This document shows, one piece after another, positions 1 to 9,399 of a DNA stretch of 64,000 nucleotides. Both the position numbers and the translations under genes were made by a program. The notes under the pieces were generated by a model. It had not been told where the DNA came from. It did not search any database and was given only the letters and a program-made list of their open reading frames with translations. Position 1 is the first letter of the stretch; the number at the start of each line of letters is the position of its first letter. Source of the DNA: Pseudothauera nasutitermitis (GTDB lineage Bacteria; Pseudomonadota; Gammaproteobacteria; Burkholderiales; Rhodocyclaceae); contig NZ_SSOC01000002.1 of the NCBI RefSeq assembly GCF_004801295.1, positions 434,001-498,000 of the forward strand, written 5' to 3'.

Positions 1-1358
<1,358 letters not shown>

Positions 1359-2015
1359 TCAGCGCGTAGCGTGCTGGCGGGCGATCAGATCGGCAATGTC
1401 GGTATTGCCGTTGGACAGCGCCCATTCCGCCGCCGTCAGCCCCCGGTCGTTGCGCAGCGTGCTGTCGGCGCCCTGTTCGAGCAGGCGGCGCACCACGGCG
1501 ATATGGCCGTTGCGCGCGGCGAGCATCAGCGCGGTGGCCTGCGCCGGGTTGCGCGCATCCACCCTGGCGCCGCGCGCGAGCAGCTTGTCGACCAGCGCCG
1601 TGTGCCCCTCGAAGGCGGCGTAGTGCAGCGGTGTCCAGCCGTCGTGGTCCACCGCCGCGCCGGCCTTGAGCAGTTGGTCGACCACGCGTCCGTGGTCGCG
1701 CAGCACGGCCAGCATCAGCGCGGATTCGCCGTTCAGGTTACGCGCATCCACCCCCGCACGATGGCTCAGCAGGGTTTCCACGGTCTGCGCGTGGCCGTCG
1801 CGCGCAGCGAGGATCAGCAGCGTGTTGCCCTGCGCATCCACGGTGTTCGGATCGATGCCACGCTGCAGCAGCGTGGCCAGTGCGCGCGTGTCGCCCAGGC
1901 GCGCCGCGCTCAGCGAGGCTTCGTAGCTGCCGCCCTGCGCGGCTGCGGCGGAAGTGATCAGCAGCGCGCCGGTGGCGGCCAGGACCTTACGCAGGATCGG
2001 GGAGACGTTCGGCAT
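1359..2015 (-). CDS. Exported ankyrin-repeat protein
   Basis: 218 residues from the ATG at 2015. The N-terminus (MPNVSPILRKVLAATGALL, then ITSAAAAQG) looks like a Sec signal peptide cleaved after AAA or AQ, so the protein is probably periplasmic. The rest is about five ankyrin repeats with typical phrases such as GNTLLILAARDGHAQTVETL, GWTPLHYAAFEGH and TALMLAARNGHIAVVRRLL. The start lies inside the 3' end of tatD (29-bp overlap in another frame), which suggests translational coupling. Ankyrin repeats bind proteins, but nothing shows the partner. Longer in-frame starts exist upstream but would bury the signal peptide. Confidence 0.85.
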   Translation of the reverse strand: MPNVSPILRKVLAATGALLITSAAAAQGGSYEASLSAARLGDTRALATLLQRGIDPNTVDAQGNTLLILAARDGHAQTVETLLSHRAGVDARNLNGESALMLAVLRDHGRVVDQLLKAGAAVDHDGWTPLHYAAFEGHTALVDKLLARGARVDARNPAQATALMLAARNGHIAVVRRLLEQGADSTLRNDRGLTAAEWALSNGNTDIADLIARQHATR

Positions 2016-2772
2016 GGCGGAATAACCTGAAAAAATTGTCGGTGGTGGCCCGGGCGATCTGCTCGACGGGGACACCGCGCAGGCGCGCGATCTCTTCCGC
2101 CACATGCACCACATAGGCCGGCTGGTTGGTCTTGCCGCGGTACGGCACCGGGGCGAGGTAGGGCGCGTCCGTCTCGATCAGCAGGCGGTCGAGCGGCACC
2201 TTCGCGGCCACTTCCTTGAGCGCCGTGGCGCTCTTGAAGGTGACGATGCCGGAGAACGAGACGTGGAAGCCCTGGTCGAGCGCATCTTCGGCCACTTCCC
2301 AGGATTCGGTGAAGCAATGCATCACGCCGCCGGCCTCGCCGGCGTTTTCCTCGCGCATCACGCGCAGGGTGTCGGCGGCAGCCTCGCGGGTGTGGATGAT
2401 CAGCGGCTTGCCGCAACTGCGCGCCGCGCGGATGTGCGTGCGGAAACGCGTGCGCTGCCATTCCGGCGCGTCCTTCTGCCAGTAGTAGTCCAGCCCGGTC
2501 TCGCCGATGGCCACCACACGCGGGTGGTCGGCGAGCGCCAGCAGGCGGTCCACATCCGGCTCCTCGCACCCGGCGTTGTCCGGATGCACGCCCACCGAGG
2601 CGAACAGCCCGGCATGGCGCTCGGCCAGTGCGCGCACCGCCGGAAAGGCTTCCAGGGTGACCGACACGCACAGCGCGTGGCGCACGCCGGCGGCGCGCAT
2701 GGCGGCGAGCACCTCGTCCTCGCGCGCGATGAGGTCCGGCAGATCGAGATGGCAGTGGGAATCGACGTACAT
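1987..2772 (-). CDS. tatD: TatD-family metal-dependent DNase
   Basis: 261 residues. TIM-barrel metal hydrolase of the TatD family (3'-5' DNA exonuclease or related phosphoesterase; the true substrate of this copy is unknown). Metal ligands are visible: the N-terminal HxH in MYVDSHCHLD, Glu in IGETGLDYYW, His in IIHTREA, and Asp in IETDAPYLAP. The start at 2772 is chosen because family members begin just before the DSHCHLD motif; in-frame codons further upstream give a non-homologous, Arg-rich extension. It follows pilZ in the same direction, the usual order in betaproteobacteria, and its 3' end overlaps the ankyrin gene. Confidence 0.95.
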   Translation of the reverse strand: MYVDSHCHLDLPDLIAREDEVLAAMRAAGVRHALCVSVTLEAFPAVRALAERHAGLFASVGVHPDNAGCEEPDVDRLLALADHPRVVAIGETGLDYYWQKDAPEWQRTRFRTHIRAARSCGKPLIIHTREAAADTLRVMREENAGEAGGVMHCFTESWEVAEDALDQGFHVSFSGIVTFKSATALKEVAAKVPLDRLLIETDAPYLAPVPYRGKTNQPAYVVHVAEEIARLRGVPVEQIARATTDNFFRLFRHAERLPDPA

Positions 2773-2854
2773 GAACGAATCGTGGCAATACAAAGAAAAA
2801 TGCCCCGCACCCGGCTCCGACCACGAGCGCGGCCGCCGGTTCGCGGGTGGCGGA

Positions 2855-3220
2855 TCAGAGGGTGTGGGTGGGACGGTTGGAACCCAGATGGCCGGCGAGG
2901 ATCTGCTCGATGCGATGCCTGACCGACTTGCCCGATTCCTCGCTGCTGAAATGCACGCCCACGCCCTGCGTCTTGCCGCCCTGGGCACCCTGCGGGGTCA
3001 CCCACACCACGGTGCCGGCCACCGGATGCTTGGTGGGGTCGTCCATCAGCTGCAGCAGCATGAAGACCTCATCACCCAGCGCATAGGACTTCGGCGTGGG
3101 CACGAAAATGCCGCCGTTGGCCAGGAAAGGCATGTAGGCGGCGTACAGCGCGGACTTGGAGTTGATGTTCAGCGACAGCACGCTCGGGCGTGCGACGTGC
3201 GGCCGGTTCTGCTCACTCAT
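2855..3220 (-). CDS. pilZ: PilZ-domain protein (type IV pilus assembly type)
   Basis: 121 residues, the usual size of the single-domain PilZ next to holB. Begins [19 protein letters not shown] and carries the beta-barrel core NGGIFVPTPKSYALGDEV and GTVVWVTPQGAQGG. The N-terminal RxxxR motif needed for cyclic-di-GMP binding is not evident. This matches the PilZ subfamily that acts in type IV pilus biogenesis by protein contacts rather than by binding the nucleotide (family knowledge). Its ATG overlaps the holB stop as ATGA at 3217-3220. Confidence 0.9.
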   Translation of the reverse strand: MSEQNRPHVARPSVLSLNINSKSALYAAYMPFLANGGIFVPTPKSYALGDEVFMLLQLMDDPTKHPVAGTVVWVTPQGAQGGKTQGVGVHFSSEESGKSVRHRIEQILAGHLGSNRPTHTL

Positions 3221-4296
3221 GGTCGGGGTCCGGTCAGGGCGCGGGCATAGCGCATCAGCATGTCTTCCAGCATCAGCCTGGCATTGAGCGGGTGCTGCGC
3301 AACCCGGCGGATCTGGGCGAACTCATTGTAGCAGTTGCACGCCGCGGCGACGCCGCAGCGCGCTGCCAGCGCGCTCAGCACCTCGTGCTGGGCAGGAAAG
3401 AAACGCACCCGCCCGCCCAGGCGCAGCGCGGCCAGATCGGCCACCCAGCGCTGCATCCAGTCCACCAGCTGCACCATGCCGAAGCCGGCGGCCAGCGCCT
3501 CCTTGGACTTCAGCCAGCTTTCCCACTGCCCGGCCAGGCGCAGCGGATCGGCCTCCGGCAACTGGGCGATCTCGCGGGTGAAGCGCGCCAGCAGGCCGTC
3601 CGCGCCCTGCTCCGCCAGACGCTGCGCTGCCAGCGGCAGGCCGCCGCTGAGGGCGAGCAGCCCGGGCGTGGCAGCGTTGCCGTGCGCGGCCAGCCAGGGC
3701 GCCACCTCGGCATCCGCCGGGCGGCCGAAGCTCCATTGCTGGCAGCGGCTGCGGATGGTCGGCAGCAGGCGGCGCGGCGCCGAGGACACCAGCAGGAACA
3801 CGCAGCCGGCCGGGGGTTCTTCCAGCAGCTTGAGCAGGGCATTGGCGGTGAACACGTTCATCGCCTCGGCCGGGTCGAGGATGACCACCCGGCGGCTGCC
3901 ATGATGCCCGGTGACCGACAGCGCCTCCTGCACCGCGCGCACCTGCTCGATGACGATCTGCGCGGACTTGGCCTTGCCCGCGGCCGGTTCGGCGGACGCG
4001 GCGCCTTCGCCCTCGCCGCTCTCCGCCGCCGCGGCATCGGCCGCCGGCACCACGCGCAGCAGATCGGGGTGGTTGCCCGACAGGCGCCACTGGCAGGCCG
4101 GGCAGGCGCCGCAGGCATGGCCGTCCGCGCCCGGCGCGTCGCACAGCAGGCGGGCGGCCAGCGCCTCGGCCAGATCGCGCTTGCCGACGCCCGGCGGGCC
4201 GACGAACAGCAGGGCGTGTGGCAGGCGCTCGCCCAGGTCGAGCAGGCGCCGCCAGGTGGCTTCCAGCCAGGGATGCAGGCGGGTGGACGCGCTCAT
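3217..4296 (-). CDS. holB: DNA polymerase III subunit delta'
   Basis: 359 residues. Clamp-loader subunit of the replicative polymerase. The AAA+ N-terminus has the P-loop-like [15 protein letters not shown], a four-Cys zinc module in the segment [17 protein letters not shown], and the [16 protein letters not shown] sensor-1/SRC region around residue 170. An acidic/Ala-rich insertion ([16 protein letters not shown]) sits between the zinc module and Walker B, and looks like a low-complexity linker. Start and stop both overlap neighbours by ATGA (tmk upstream, pilZ downstream), so the four genes are likely translationally coupled. Confidence 0.95.
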   Translation of the reverse strand: MSASTRLHPWLEATWRRLLDLGERLPHALLFVGPPGVGKRDLAEALAARLLCDAPGADGHACGACPACQWRLSGNHPDLLRVVPAADAAAAESGEGEGAASAEPAAGKAKSAQIVIEQVRAVQEALSVTGHHGSRRVVILDPAEAMNVFTANALLKLLEEPPAGCVFLLVSSAPRRLLPTIRSRCQQWSFGRPADAEVAPWLAAHGNAATPGLLALSGGLPLAAQRLAEQGADGLLARFTREIAQLPEADPLRLAGQWESWLKSKEALAAGFGMVQLVDWMQRWVADLAALRLGGRVRFFPAQHEVLSALAARCGVAAACNCYNEFAQIRRVAQHPLNARLMLEDMLMRYARALTGPRP

Positions 4297-4925
4297 GCGA
4301 ACCAGCGCTCGCGCACGACGGCCTCGATCTCGGCGCGGATCGCCTCCGGGGGGCGCGTCGCGTCAATCACCCGGAAGCGTTCGGGCGCCCGCGCCGCGCG
4401 GGCCAGGTAACCGGCGCGCACGCGCTCGAAGAAATCCTGGCGCTCGCGCTCGAAGCGGTCCGGCGCGTTGCCGGTGCCGGCCACGCGCGCGGCGGCCACG
4501 GCCGGAGCCAGATCGAAGAGCAGCGTGAGATCGGGCTGGAAGCCGGGATGCACCCAGCGTTCCAGTGCATCGAACTTGTCCTCGGCCAGCCCGCGCCCGC
4601 TCACCTGATAGGCGTAGGTAGCGTCCGAAAAGCGATCGGAGACCACCCAGCGGCCGGCCTCCAGCGCCGGGAGGATGCGCGCGGCGAGGTGTTCGCGGCG
4701 CGCGGCGAACATCAGCATGGCTTCGGTTTCCAGATGCATGGGCTCGTGCAGCAGCACGTCGCGCAGGCGTTCGCCCAGCGGCGTGCCACCCGGCTCGCGG
4801 GTCTGCTCCACGGCGATGCCCCGTGCTTCCAGCAGGGCCACCAGGGCGGCGATCTGGCTGCTCTTGCCGGCGCCGTCGATGCCCTCGAAGGTGATGAAAC
4901 GCGGTGCGTGCGCGGTCTGCGTCAA
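4293..4925 (-). CDS. tmk: Thymidylate kinase
   Basis: 210 residues. Phosphorylates dTMP to dTDP. The P-loop [12 protein letters not shown] is at residues 14-25, the DR(F/S) motif is [14 protein letters not shown], and the substrate pocket [10 protein letters not shown] follows the P-loop; all are typical of bacterial Tmk. Placed between mltG and holB, an order shared by many proteobacteria. Its ATG overlaps the mltG stop (4922-4925). Confidence 0.97.
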   Translation of the reverse strand: MTQTAHAPRFITFEGIDGAGKSSQIAALVALLEARGIAVEQTREPGGTPLGERLRDVLLHEPMHLETEAMLMFAARREHLAARILPALEAGRWVVSDRFSDATYAYQVSGRGLAEDKFDALERWVHPGFQPDLTLLFDLAPAVAAARVAGTGNAPDRFERERQDFFERVRAGYLARAARAPERFRVIDATRPPEAIRAEIEAVVRERWFA

Positions 4926-5926
4926 CTGCCTCTCCCTGCGCGCTGATACCTGTTCACCGCCCGGTTGTGGTCGTTGAGGTTGCGCGAGAATTCACTGGTG
5001 CCGTCGCCACGGGCGACGAAGTAGAAGAAATCGGATTGCGCCGGGCGCAGCGCGGCCAGCAGCGAATCGCGCCCCGGCAGGGCAATCGGCGTGGGCGGCA
5101 GGCCGACGCGGGTATAGGTGTTCCACGGATGGTCGGTATCCAGATGGCGGCGGCGCAGGCGGCCTTCGAATTCCGCGCCGTAGCCGTAGATCACCGTGGG
5201 GTCGGTCTGCAGGCGCATGCCGATGCGCAGCCGGTTGACGAACACCGAGGCGACCAGCCCGCGCTCCTCGGCACGCCCGGTCTCCTTCTCAATGATGGAG
5301 GCGAGGATCAGCGCCTCGTAGGGCGAGGCCAGCGGCAGCCCCGGCTCGCGCGCCTCCCAGGCGCTCGCCAGTTGCGCCTGCATGGCCAGATAGGCGCGGC
5401 GGTACAGCGCCAGCGCGCTGGAATGCTTGTCGAACAGATAGGTGTCGGGGAAGAACAGGCCTTCCGGATGCGTCTCCCCGGCACCGATGCGCTGCAGGAT
5501 CTCCGCGTCCGACAATCCTGCGGCGTCCTGCGAGAGGAAGGCGTGCGCCTCCACCGCCGCGCGCAGCTGGCGGAAGTTCCAGCCCTCCACCACGGTCAGC
5601 CCGGCCTGCGACACGTCGCCGCTGGACAGCTTGAGGATCAGCTGCCACAGGGTCAGCCCATCATGCACCTCGTAGCTGCCCGCCAGGATGCGTTCCGCCT
5701 TGCCGGCGGCGCGGGCGATCCAGTACAGCTCCTCCGGGTGCACCGGCACGCCGGCGGCGGCGATCGTATTGGCCGCCTGGCGCATGTTCTGGCCGCGCTG
5801 CACGGTGAAATCGACCACCGGCCCGGGCAGCGGCAGCGGGCGCAGCGCGACCCACCAGTAGGCCCCGGCGAGCGCCGCGCAGACCAGCACGACCAGAAGG
5901 AATAGACGCAACAGCAGGAATTTCAT
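4922..5926 (-). CDS. mltG: Endolytic murein transglycosylase MltG (YceG)
   Basis: 334 residues from the ATG at 5926; a TTG two codons upstream is a less likely start. One N-terminal membrane anchor (about residues 3-24, [18 protein letters not shown]) then a periplasmic YceG domain. The conserved catalytic Glu segment [19 protein letters not shown] and the C-terminal [17 protein letters not shown] motif are present. The enzyme cuts nascent glycan strands and so sets their length. First gene of the mltG-tmk-holB-pilZ-tatD-ankyrin run; it diverges from ygfZ. Confidence 0.95.
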   Translation of the reverse strand: MKFLLLRLFLLVVLVCAALAGAYWWVALRPLPLPGPVVDFTVQRGQNMRQAANTIAAAGVPVHPEELYWIARAAGKAERILAGSYEVHDGLTLWQLILKLSSGDVSQAGLTVVEGWNFRQLRAAVEAHAFLSQDAAGLSDAEILQRIGAGETHPEGLFFPDTYLFDKHSSALALYRRAYLAMQAQLASAWEAREPGLPLASPYEALILASIIEKETGRAEERGLVASVFVNRLRIGMRLQTDPTVIYGYGAEFEGRLRRRHLDTDHPWNTYTRVGLPPTPIALPGRDSLLAALRPAQSDFFYFVARGDGTSEFSRNLNDHNRAVNRYQRAGRGS

Positions 5927-6005
5927 GGGCAAGCGGTCGGACGAAACGAGCGCCGGCCGGGCGCCGCCAGCCTTGCGGCGGCGGCCGCGCGGGCCGGCGG
6001 GACCC

Positions 6006-6011
6006 TATAAT
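6006..6011 (+). promoter_or_regulatory. Possible -10 element upstream of ygfZ
   Basis: A perfect TATAAT lies 44 bp before the ygfZ ATG in an otherwise very GC-rich divergent spacer. No TTGACA-like -35 is seen at 16-18 bp, so the call is tentative. Confidence 0.4.
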
Positions 6012-6054
6012 ACTTCATCCCCCGCCCCCACCCGACAACCTGGACCAAACCTAC

Positions 6055-7047
6055 ATGAACAACGCCTGGACCGACTTCCTGGCTCGCCAGGGCACCTTGC
6101 CGGCCCGTACCGCCGAAGGCGCCACGGTGGCCGTACCGCTCACCCAGCTCGGGCTGATCCGCAGCCGTGGAGAGGACTCCGCCCCCTTCCTGCACAACCT
6201 GCTGTCCAACGACATCAACAAGCTCGCGGCGGACGCCGCAGAGCTCAACAGCTTCAACACGCCCAAGGGCCGCATGCTGGCCAGCCTGCTGATCTGGCGC
6301 GAGGCCGACGGCCATCTGCTCGCGCTGTCGGCGGACATCCTGCCCGCCCTGCTGAAGAAGCTGTCGATGTACGTGCTGCGCAGCAAGGTGAAGCTCTCCG
6401 ACGCCAGCGCGGAACTCGCCCTGGCCGGCGTGGCCGGCCCGCGCACCGCCGAACTGCTCGCCGCCGCCGGCCTGCCGGTGCCGGCCGCGCCGCGCCGCCA
6501 CGCACCTGCCGGCGAGGGCCGGGTGATCCGCCTGGGCGACGAAACCTTCATCGTCGCCCTGCCGCCGGACGCCCTGCCGGCCGCCTTCGAGGCGCTGGCC
6601 GCCGCCGGCGCCCAACCGGCCGGCACCGACGCCTGGATGCTGGCCACCATCCGCGCCGGCCTGCCGCTGGTCACCGCCGCCACGCAGGAAGCCTTCGTCG
6701 CGCAGATGCTCAACTATGAGCTGATCGGCGGGGTGAGCTTCCAGAAGGGCTGCTACCCCGGCCAGGAAATCGTCGCGCGCACGCAATATCTCGGCAAGGT
6801 CAAGAAGCGCATGTTCCGCGTGCACATCGATGCCGCCGAGGCGCCCGCGCCCGGCGCCGACCTGTACGCGCCGGCTTTCGAAGAGCAGTCGGTCGGCCAG
6901 TTGGTCAACGTAGCGGCCGCCCCGCAAGGCGGTTTCGAGGCGCTCGCCGTGCTGCGCACCAGCAGCCGCGAAGCCGGCAAAGTGCATGTGGGCGCGCCGG
7001 ACGGCCCCGCGCTGCGCTTCCTCGACCTGCCCTATGCCCTGCCCTGA
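6055..7047 (+). CDS. ygfZ: Folate-binding protein YgfZ
   Basis: 330 residues. Member of the YgfZ/GcvT tetrahydrofolate-binding family that supports assembly or repair of certain Fe-S clusters. The family signature KGCYPGQEIVARTQYLGKVK is present at about residues 232-251, including the essential Cys. An N-terminal GcvT-like fold precedes it (SAPFLHNLLSNDINKL). Divergent from mltG; the NRDE gene follows after 51 bp in the same direction. Confidence 0.93.
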   Translation: MNNAWTDFLARQGTLPARTAEGATVAVPLTQLGLIRSRGEDSAPFLHNLLSNDINKLAADAAELNSFNTPKGRMLASLLIWREADGHLLALSADILPALLKKLSMYVLRSKVKLSDASAELALAGVAGPRTAELLAAAGLPVPAAPRRHAPAGEGRVIRLGDETFIVALPPDALPAAFEALAAAGAQPAGTDAWMLATIRAGLPLVTAATQEAFVAQMLNYELIGGVSFQKGCYPGQEIVARTQYLGKVKKRMFRVHIDAAEAPAPGADLYAPAFEEQSVGQLVNVAAAPQGGFEALAVLRTSSREAGKVHVGAPDGPALRFLDLPYALP

Positions 7048-7098
7048 GTCCAGCGGCTGCGCAACGGCAGGCCGGCGTTCACGCATGGAGCGCGCACG

Positions 7099-7869
7099 GT
7101 GTGCCTGATCGTCTTCGCCTGGCGGGTCCATCCGCGCTACCCGCTGGTGGTCGCCGCCAACCGCGATGAATTCCTCGTCCGCCCGGCGCAGGCCGCGCAC
7201 TGGTGGCCGGACCGCCCCGGCCTGCTCGCCGGGCGCGACCTGGAAGGCGGCGGCACCTGGCTGGGCCTGAGCCGCGGCGGACGCTTCGCGGCGCTGACCA
7301 ACTACCGCGACCCCAGCCGGCACAAGCCCGGTGCGCCGTCGCGCGGGCTGCTGGTGCGCGACGCGCTGGAAGCCGGCACGGATGCGGCCGCCACCCTGGA
7401 GGATCTGGCTGCGCGGGCCGCACCCTACGCCCCCTTCAACCTGCTGGTCGGCGACGGCGATGCGCTGGGCGTACTGGAAAGCATCACCGGCCGCGTGCGC
7501 ATGCTGGAGGCCGGGGTGTACGGCCTGTCCAACGGCGTGCTGGACACGCCCTGGCCCAAACTGCTCGCCGCGCGCGAACGCCTGGCCGCCACGCTGCGCG
7601 GCGGACTGGACGAAAACGCCTTGCTGGCGCTGCTGCGCGACGACACCCCGGCCGCCGACGAGCATCTGCCGGATACCGGCGTTTCACCCGAATGGGAGCG
7701 CTGGCTGTCGCCCGCCTTCATCCGCGCGCCCGGCTACGGCACGCGCTGTTCCACGCTGGTGCGCTTCGGCCGCGACGGCCAGGTGCGCCTGCGCGAATGG
7801 AGCTGGAACGAACGCGGGGAAGCCGCCGGGGAAATCGTCCACGACTTCCGGGTCGAGCCGCGAGGCTGA
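7099..7869 (+). CDS. NRDE-family protein (TANGO2-like)
   Basis: 256 residues from a GTG start at 7099, chosen because family members begin MC(L/I) and the nearby ATG is out of frame. The N-terminal motif is visible as VVAANRDEFLVRPA. NRDE proteins resemble Ntn hydrolases, with the Cys right after the initiator as candidate nucleophile; eukaryotic TANGO2 homologues have been linked to haem and lipid handling. No enzymatic activity can be assigned from sequence. The gene ends 2 bp from the convergent GNAT gene. Confidence 0.85.
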   Translation: MCLIVFAWRVHPRYPLVVAANRDEFLVRPAQAAHWWPDRPGLLAGRDLEGGGTWLGLSRGGRFAALTNYRDPSRHKPGAPSRGLLVRDALEAGTDAAATLEDLAARAAPYAPFNLLVGDGDALGVLESITGRVRMLEAGVYGLSNGVLDTPWPKLLAARERLAATLRGGLDENALLALLRDDTPAADEHLPDTGVSPEWERWLSPAFIRAPGYGTRCSTLVRFGRDGQVRLREWSWNERGEAAGEIVHDFRVEPRG

Positions 7870-7870
7870 A

Positions 7871-8311
7871 TCAGGCCCCCAGACGCAACCGCATGGCGCG
7901 GTGCTCGATGCCCGCGTCGAGAAACACCCCGCCCTCGGCGACGAAACCGTGGCGCGCGTAGAAGCCCAGCGCATGCACCTGGGCATTGAGCATCACCTCG
8001 GCCATGCCGCGTTCGCGCGCGCGTTCGATCAGGGCGCGCAGCAGCACGCCGCCCACGCCGCGCCCGCGCCATTCGGCATCCACCGCCATGCGGCCGATGT
8101 GCCCGTCGGGCAGCAGGCGCCCGGTGCCCACCACGCGGCCGTCCGGCAACTCGGCGAGCGCGTGTTCGCACACCGCGTCGGACTCGTCGCGCTCCAGTTC
8201 CGCCGGCACGCCCTGCTCGACGATGAACACCCGCTCGCGCACCGCCATGGCGCGTGCCTCGGCCTCGTTCCAGCCGAACACACGCACGGCGATCTGTTCA
8301 GTCTTCGACAA
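7871..8311 (-). CDS. GNAT-family N-acetyltransferase
   Basis: 146 residues from a TTG start. The acetyl-CoA-binding motif A is clear: GRMAVDAEWRGRGVGGVLLR, with R-G-R-G-V-G as the pyrophosphate loop. The N-terminal stretch AMAVRERVFIVEQGVPAELE is typical of the ElaA/YjcF-like subgroup, whose substrates are mostly unknown. The TTG at 8311 is preferred over the GTG codons at 8287 and 8281 because a full GGAGGT Shine-Dalgarno sits 5 bp before it. The start overlaps the 3' end of the L,D-transpeptidase gene by 14 bp, suggesting coupled translation. Confidence 0.85.
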   Translation of the reverse strand: MSKTEQIAVRVFGWNEAEARAMAVRERVFIVEQGVPAELERDESDAVCEHALAELPDGRVVGTGRLLPDGHIGRMAVDAEWRGRGVGGVLLRALIERARERGMAEVMLNAQVHALGFYARHGFVAEGGVFLDAGIEHRAMRLRLGA

Positions 8312-8780
8312 TGTCGACCTCCGTGCCGGCGGGCAGCAGATCGAACAGTTCGATGACCTCGCGGTTGCGCATGCGGATGCAGCCATGCGAGCGCGGCACG
8401 CCCATCGGCTGATCGTCGCCGGTGCCGTGGATGTAGATGTAGCGGCGCATGCTGTCCACCCCGCCCAGACGGTTGCGCCCCGGTTCCCGCCCGGACAGCC
8501 ACAGGATGCGCGACAGGATGTAGTCCCGCCCGGGCTGGGCGGCGGCCAGTTCCGCCGACCAGCACTCGCCGGTCGGCCGCCTGCCGCGGAAGATGGCGCC
8601 CGCCGGTGCGCCGGCGCCGATGCGCGCGCGCACCACGTGGCGGCCGCGCGGCGTGCATTCACTGCCGCTTTGCTCGCCCGCGCCGTTGCGCGCGGTGGAT
8701 ACCGTGTAGCGCCGGATGCAGGCGCCATCATCGCCGTACAGCGCAAGTTCCTGCCTGCCCAGATGGACGACGGCGCGCAT
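8298..8780 (-). CDS. L,D-transpeptidase-like protein (YkuD domain), no signal peptide
   Basis: 160 residues. The YkuD catalytic signature is present near the C-terminus: YIHGTGDDQPMGVPRSHGCI, with the nucleophile Cys in SHGCIRM and the upstream His in IHGT. YkuD enzymes form 3-3 cross-links or anchor proteins on peptidoglycan. This one begins MRAVVHLGRQELALYGDDG with no signal peptide or membrane segment, so the export route, or even a periplasmic role, is uncertain. It lies between tadA (7-bp gap) and the GNAT gene (overlap), probably as one unit. Confidence 0.85.
   Translation of the reverse strand: MRAVVHLGRQELALYGDDGACIRRYTVSTARNGAGEQSGSECTPRGRHVVRARIGAGAPAGAIFRGRRPTGECWSAELAAAQPGRDYILSRILWLSGREPGRNRLGGVDSMRRYIYIHGTGDDQPMGVPRSHGCIRMRNREVIELFDLLPAGTEVDIVED
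8317..8322 (-). promoter_or_regulatory. Ribosome binding site that fixes the TTG start of the GNAT gene
   Basis: Reads GGAGGT on the minus strand, 5 bp before the TTG at 8311, and lies inside the L,D-transpeptidase coding region. No comparable site precedes the downstream GTG candidates. Confidence 0.6.
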
Positions 8781-8787
8781 GGCAGCC

Positions 8788-9279
<492 letters not shown>

Positions 9280-9399
9280 CTAGTTTACCCGAGCCGGCCA
9301 GGCCCATCGAAGATGCCTGTCCACGATCTTTTCCCCCTCGCAGAGGAAGGGGTTTCCCGCACTCCCGCGCCATACGACCATCGTATTATCATCGCGCCC

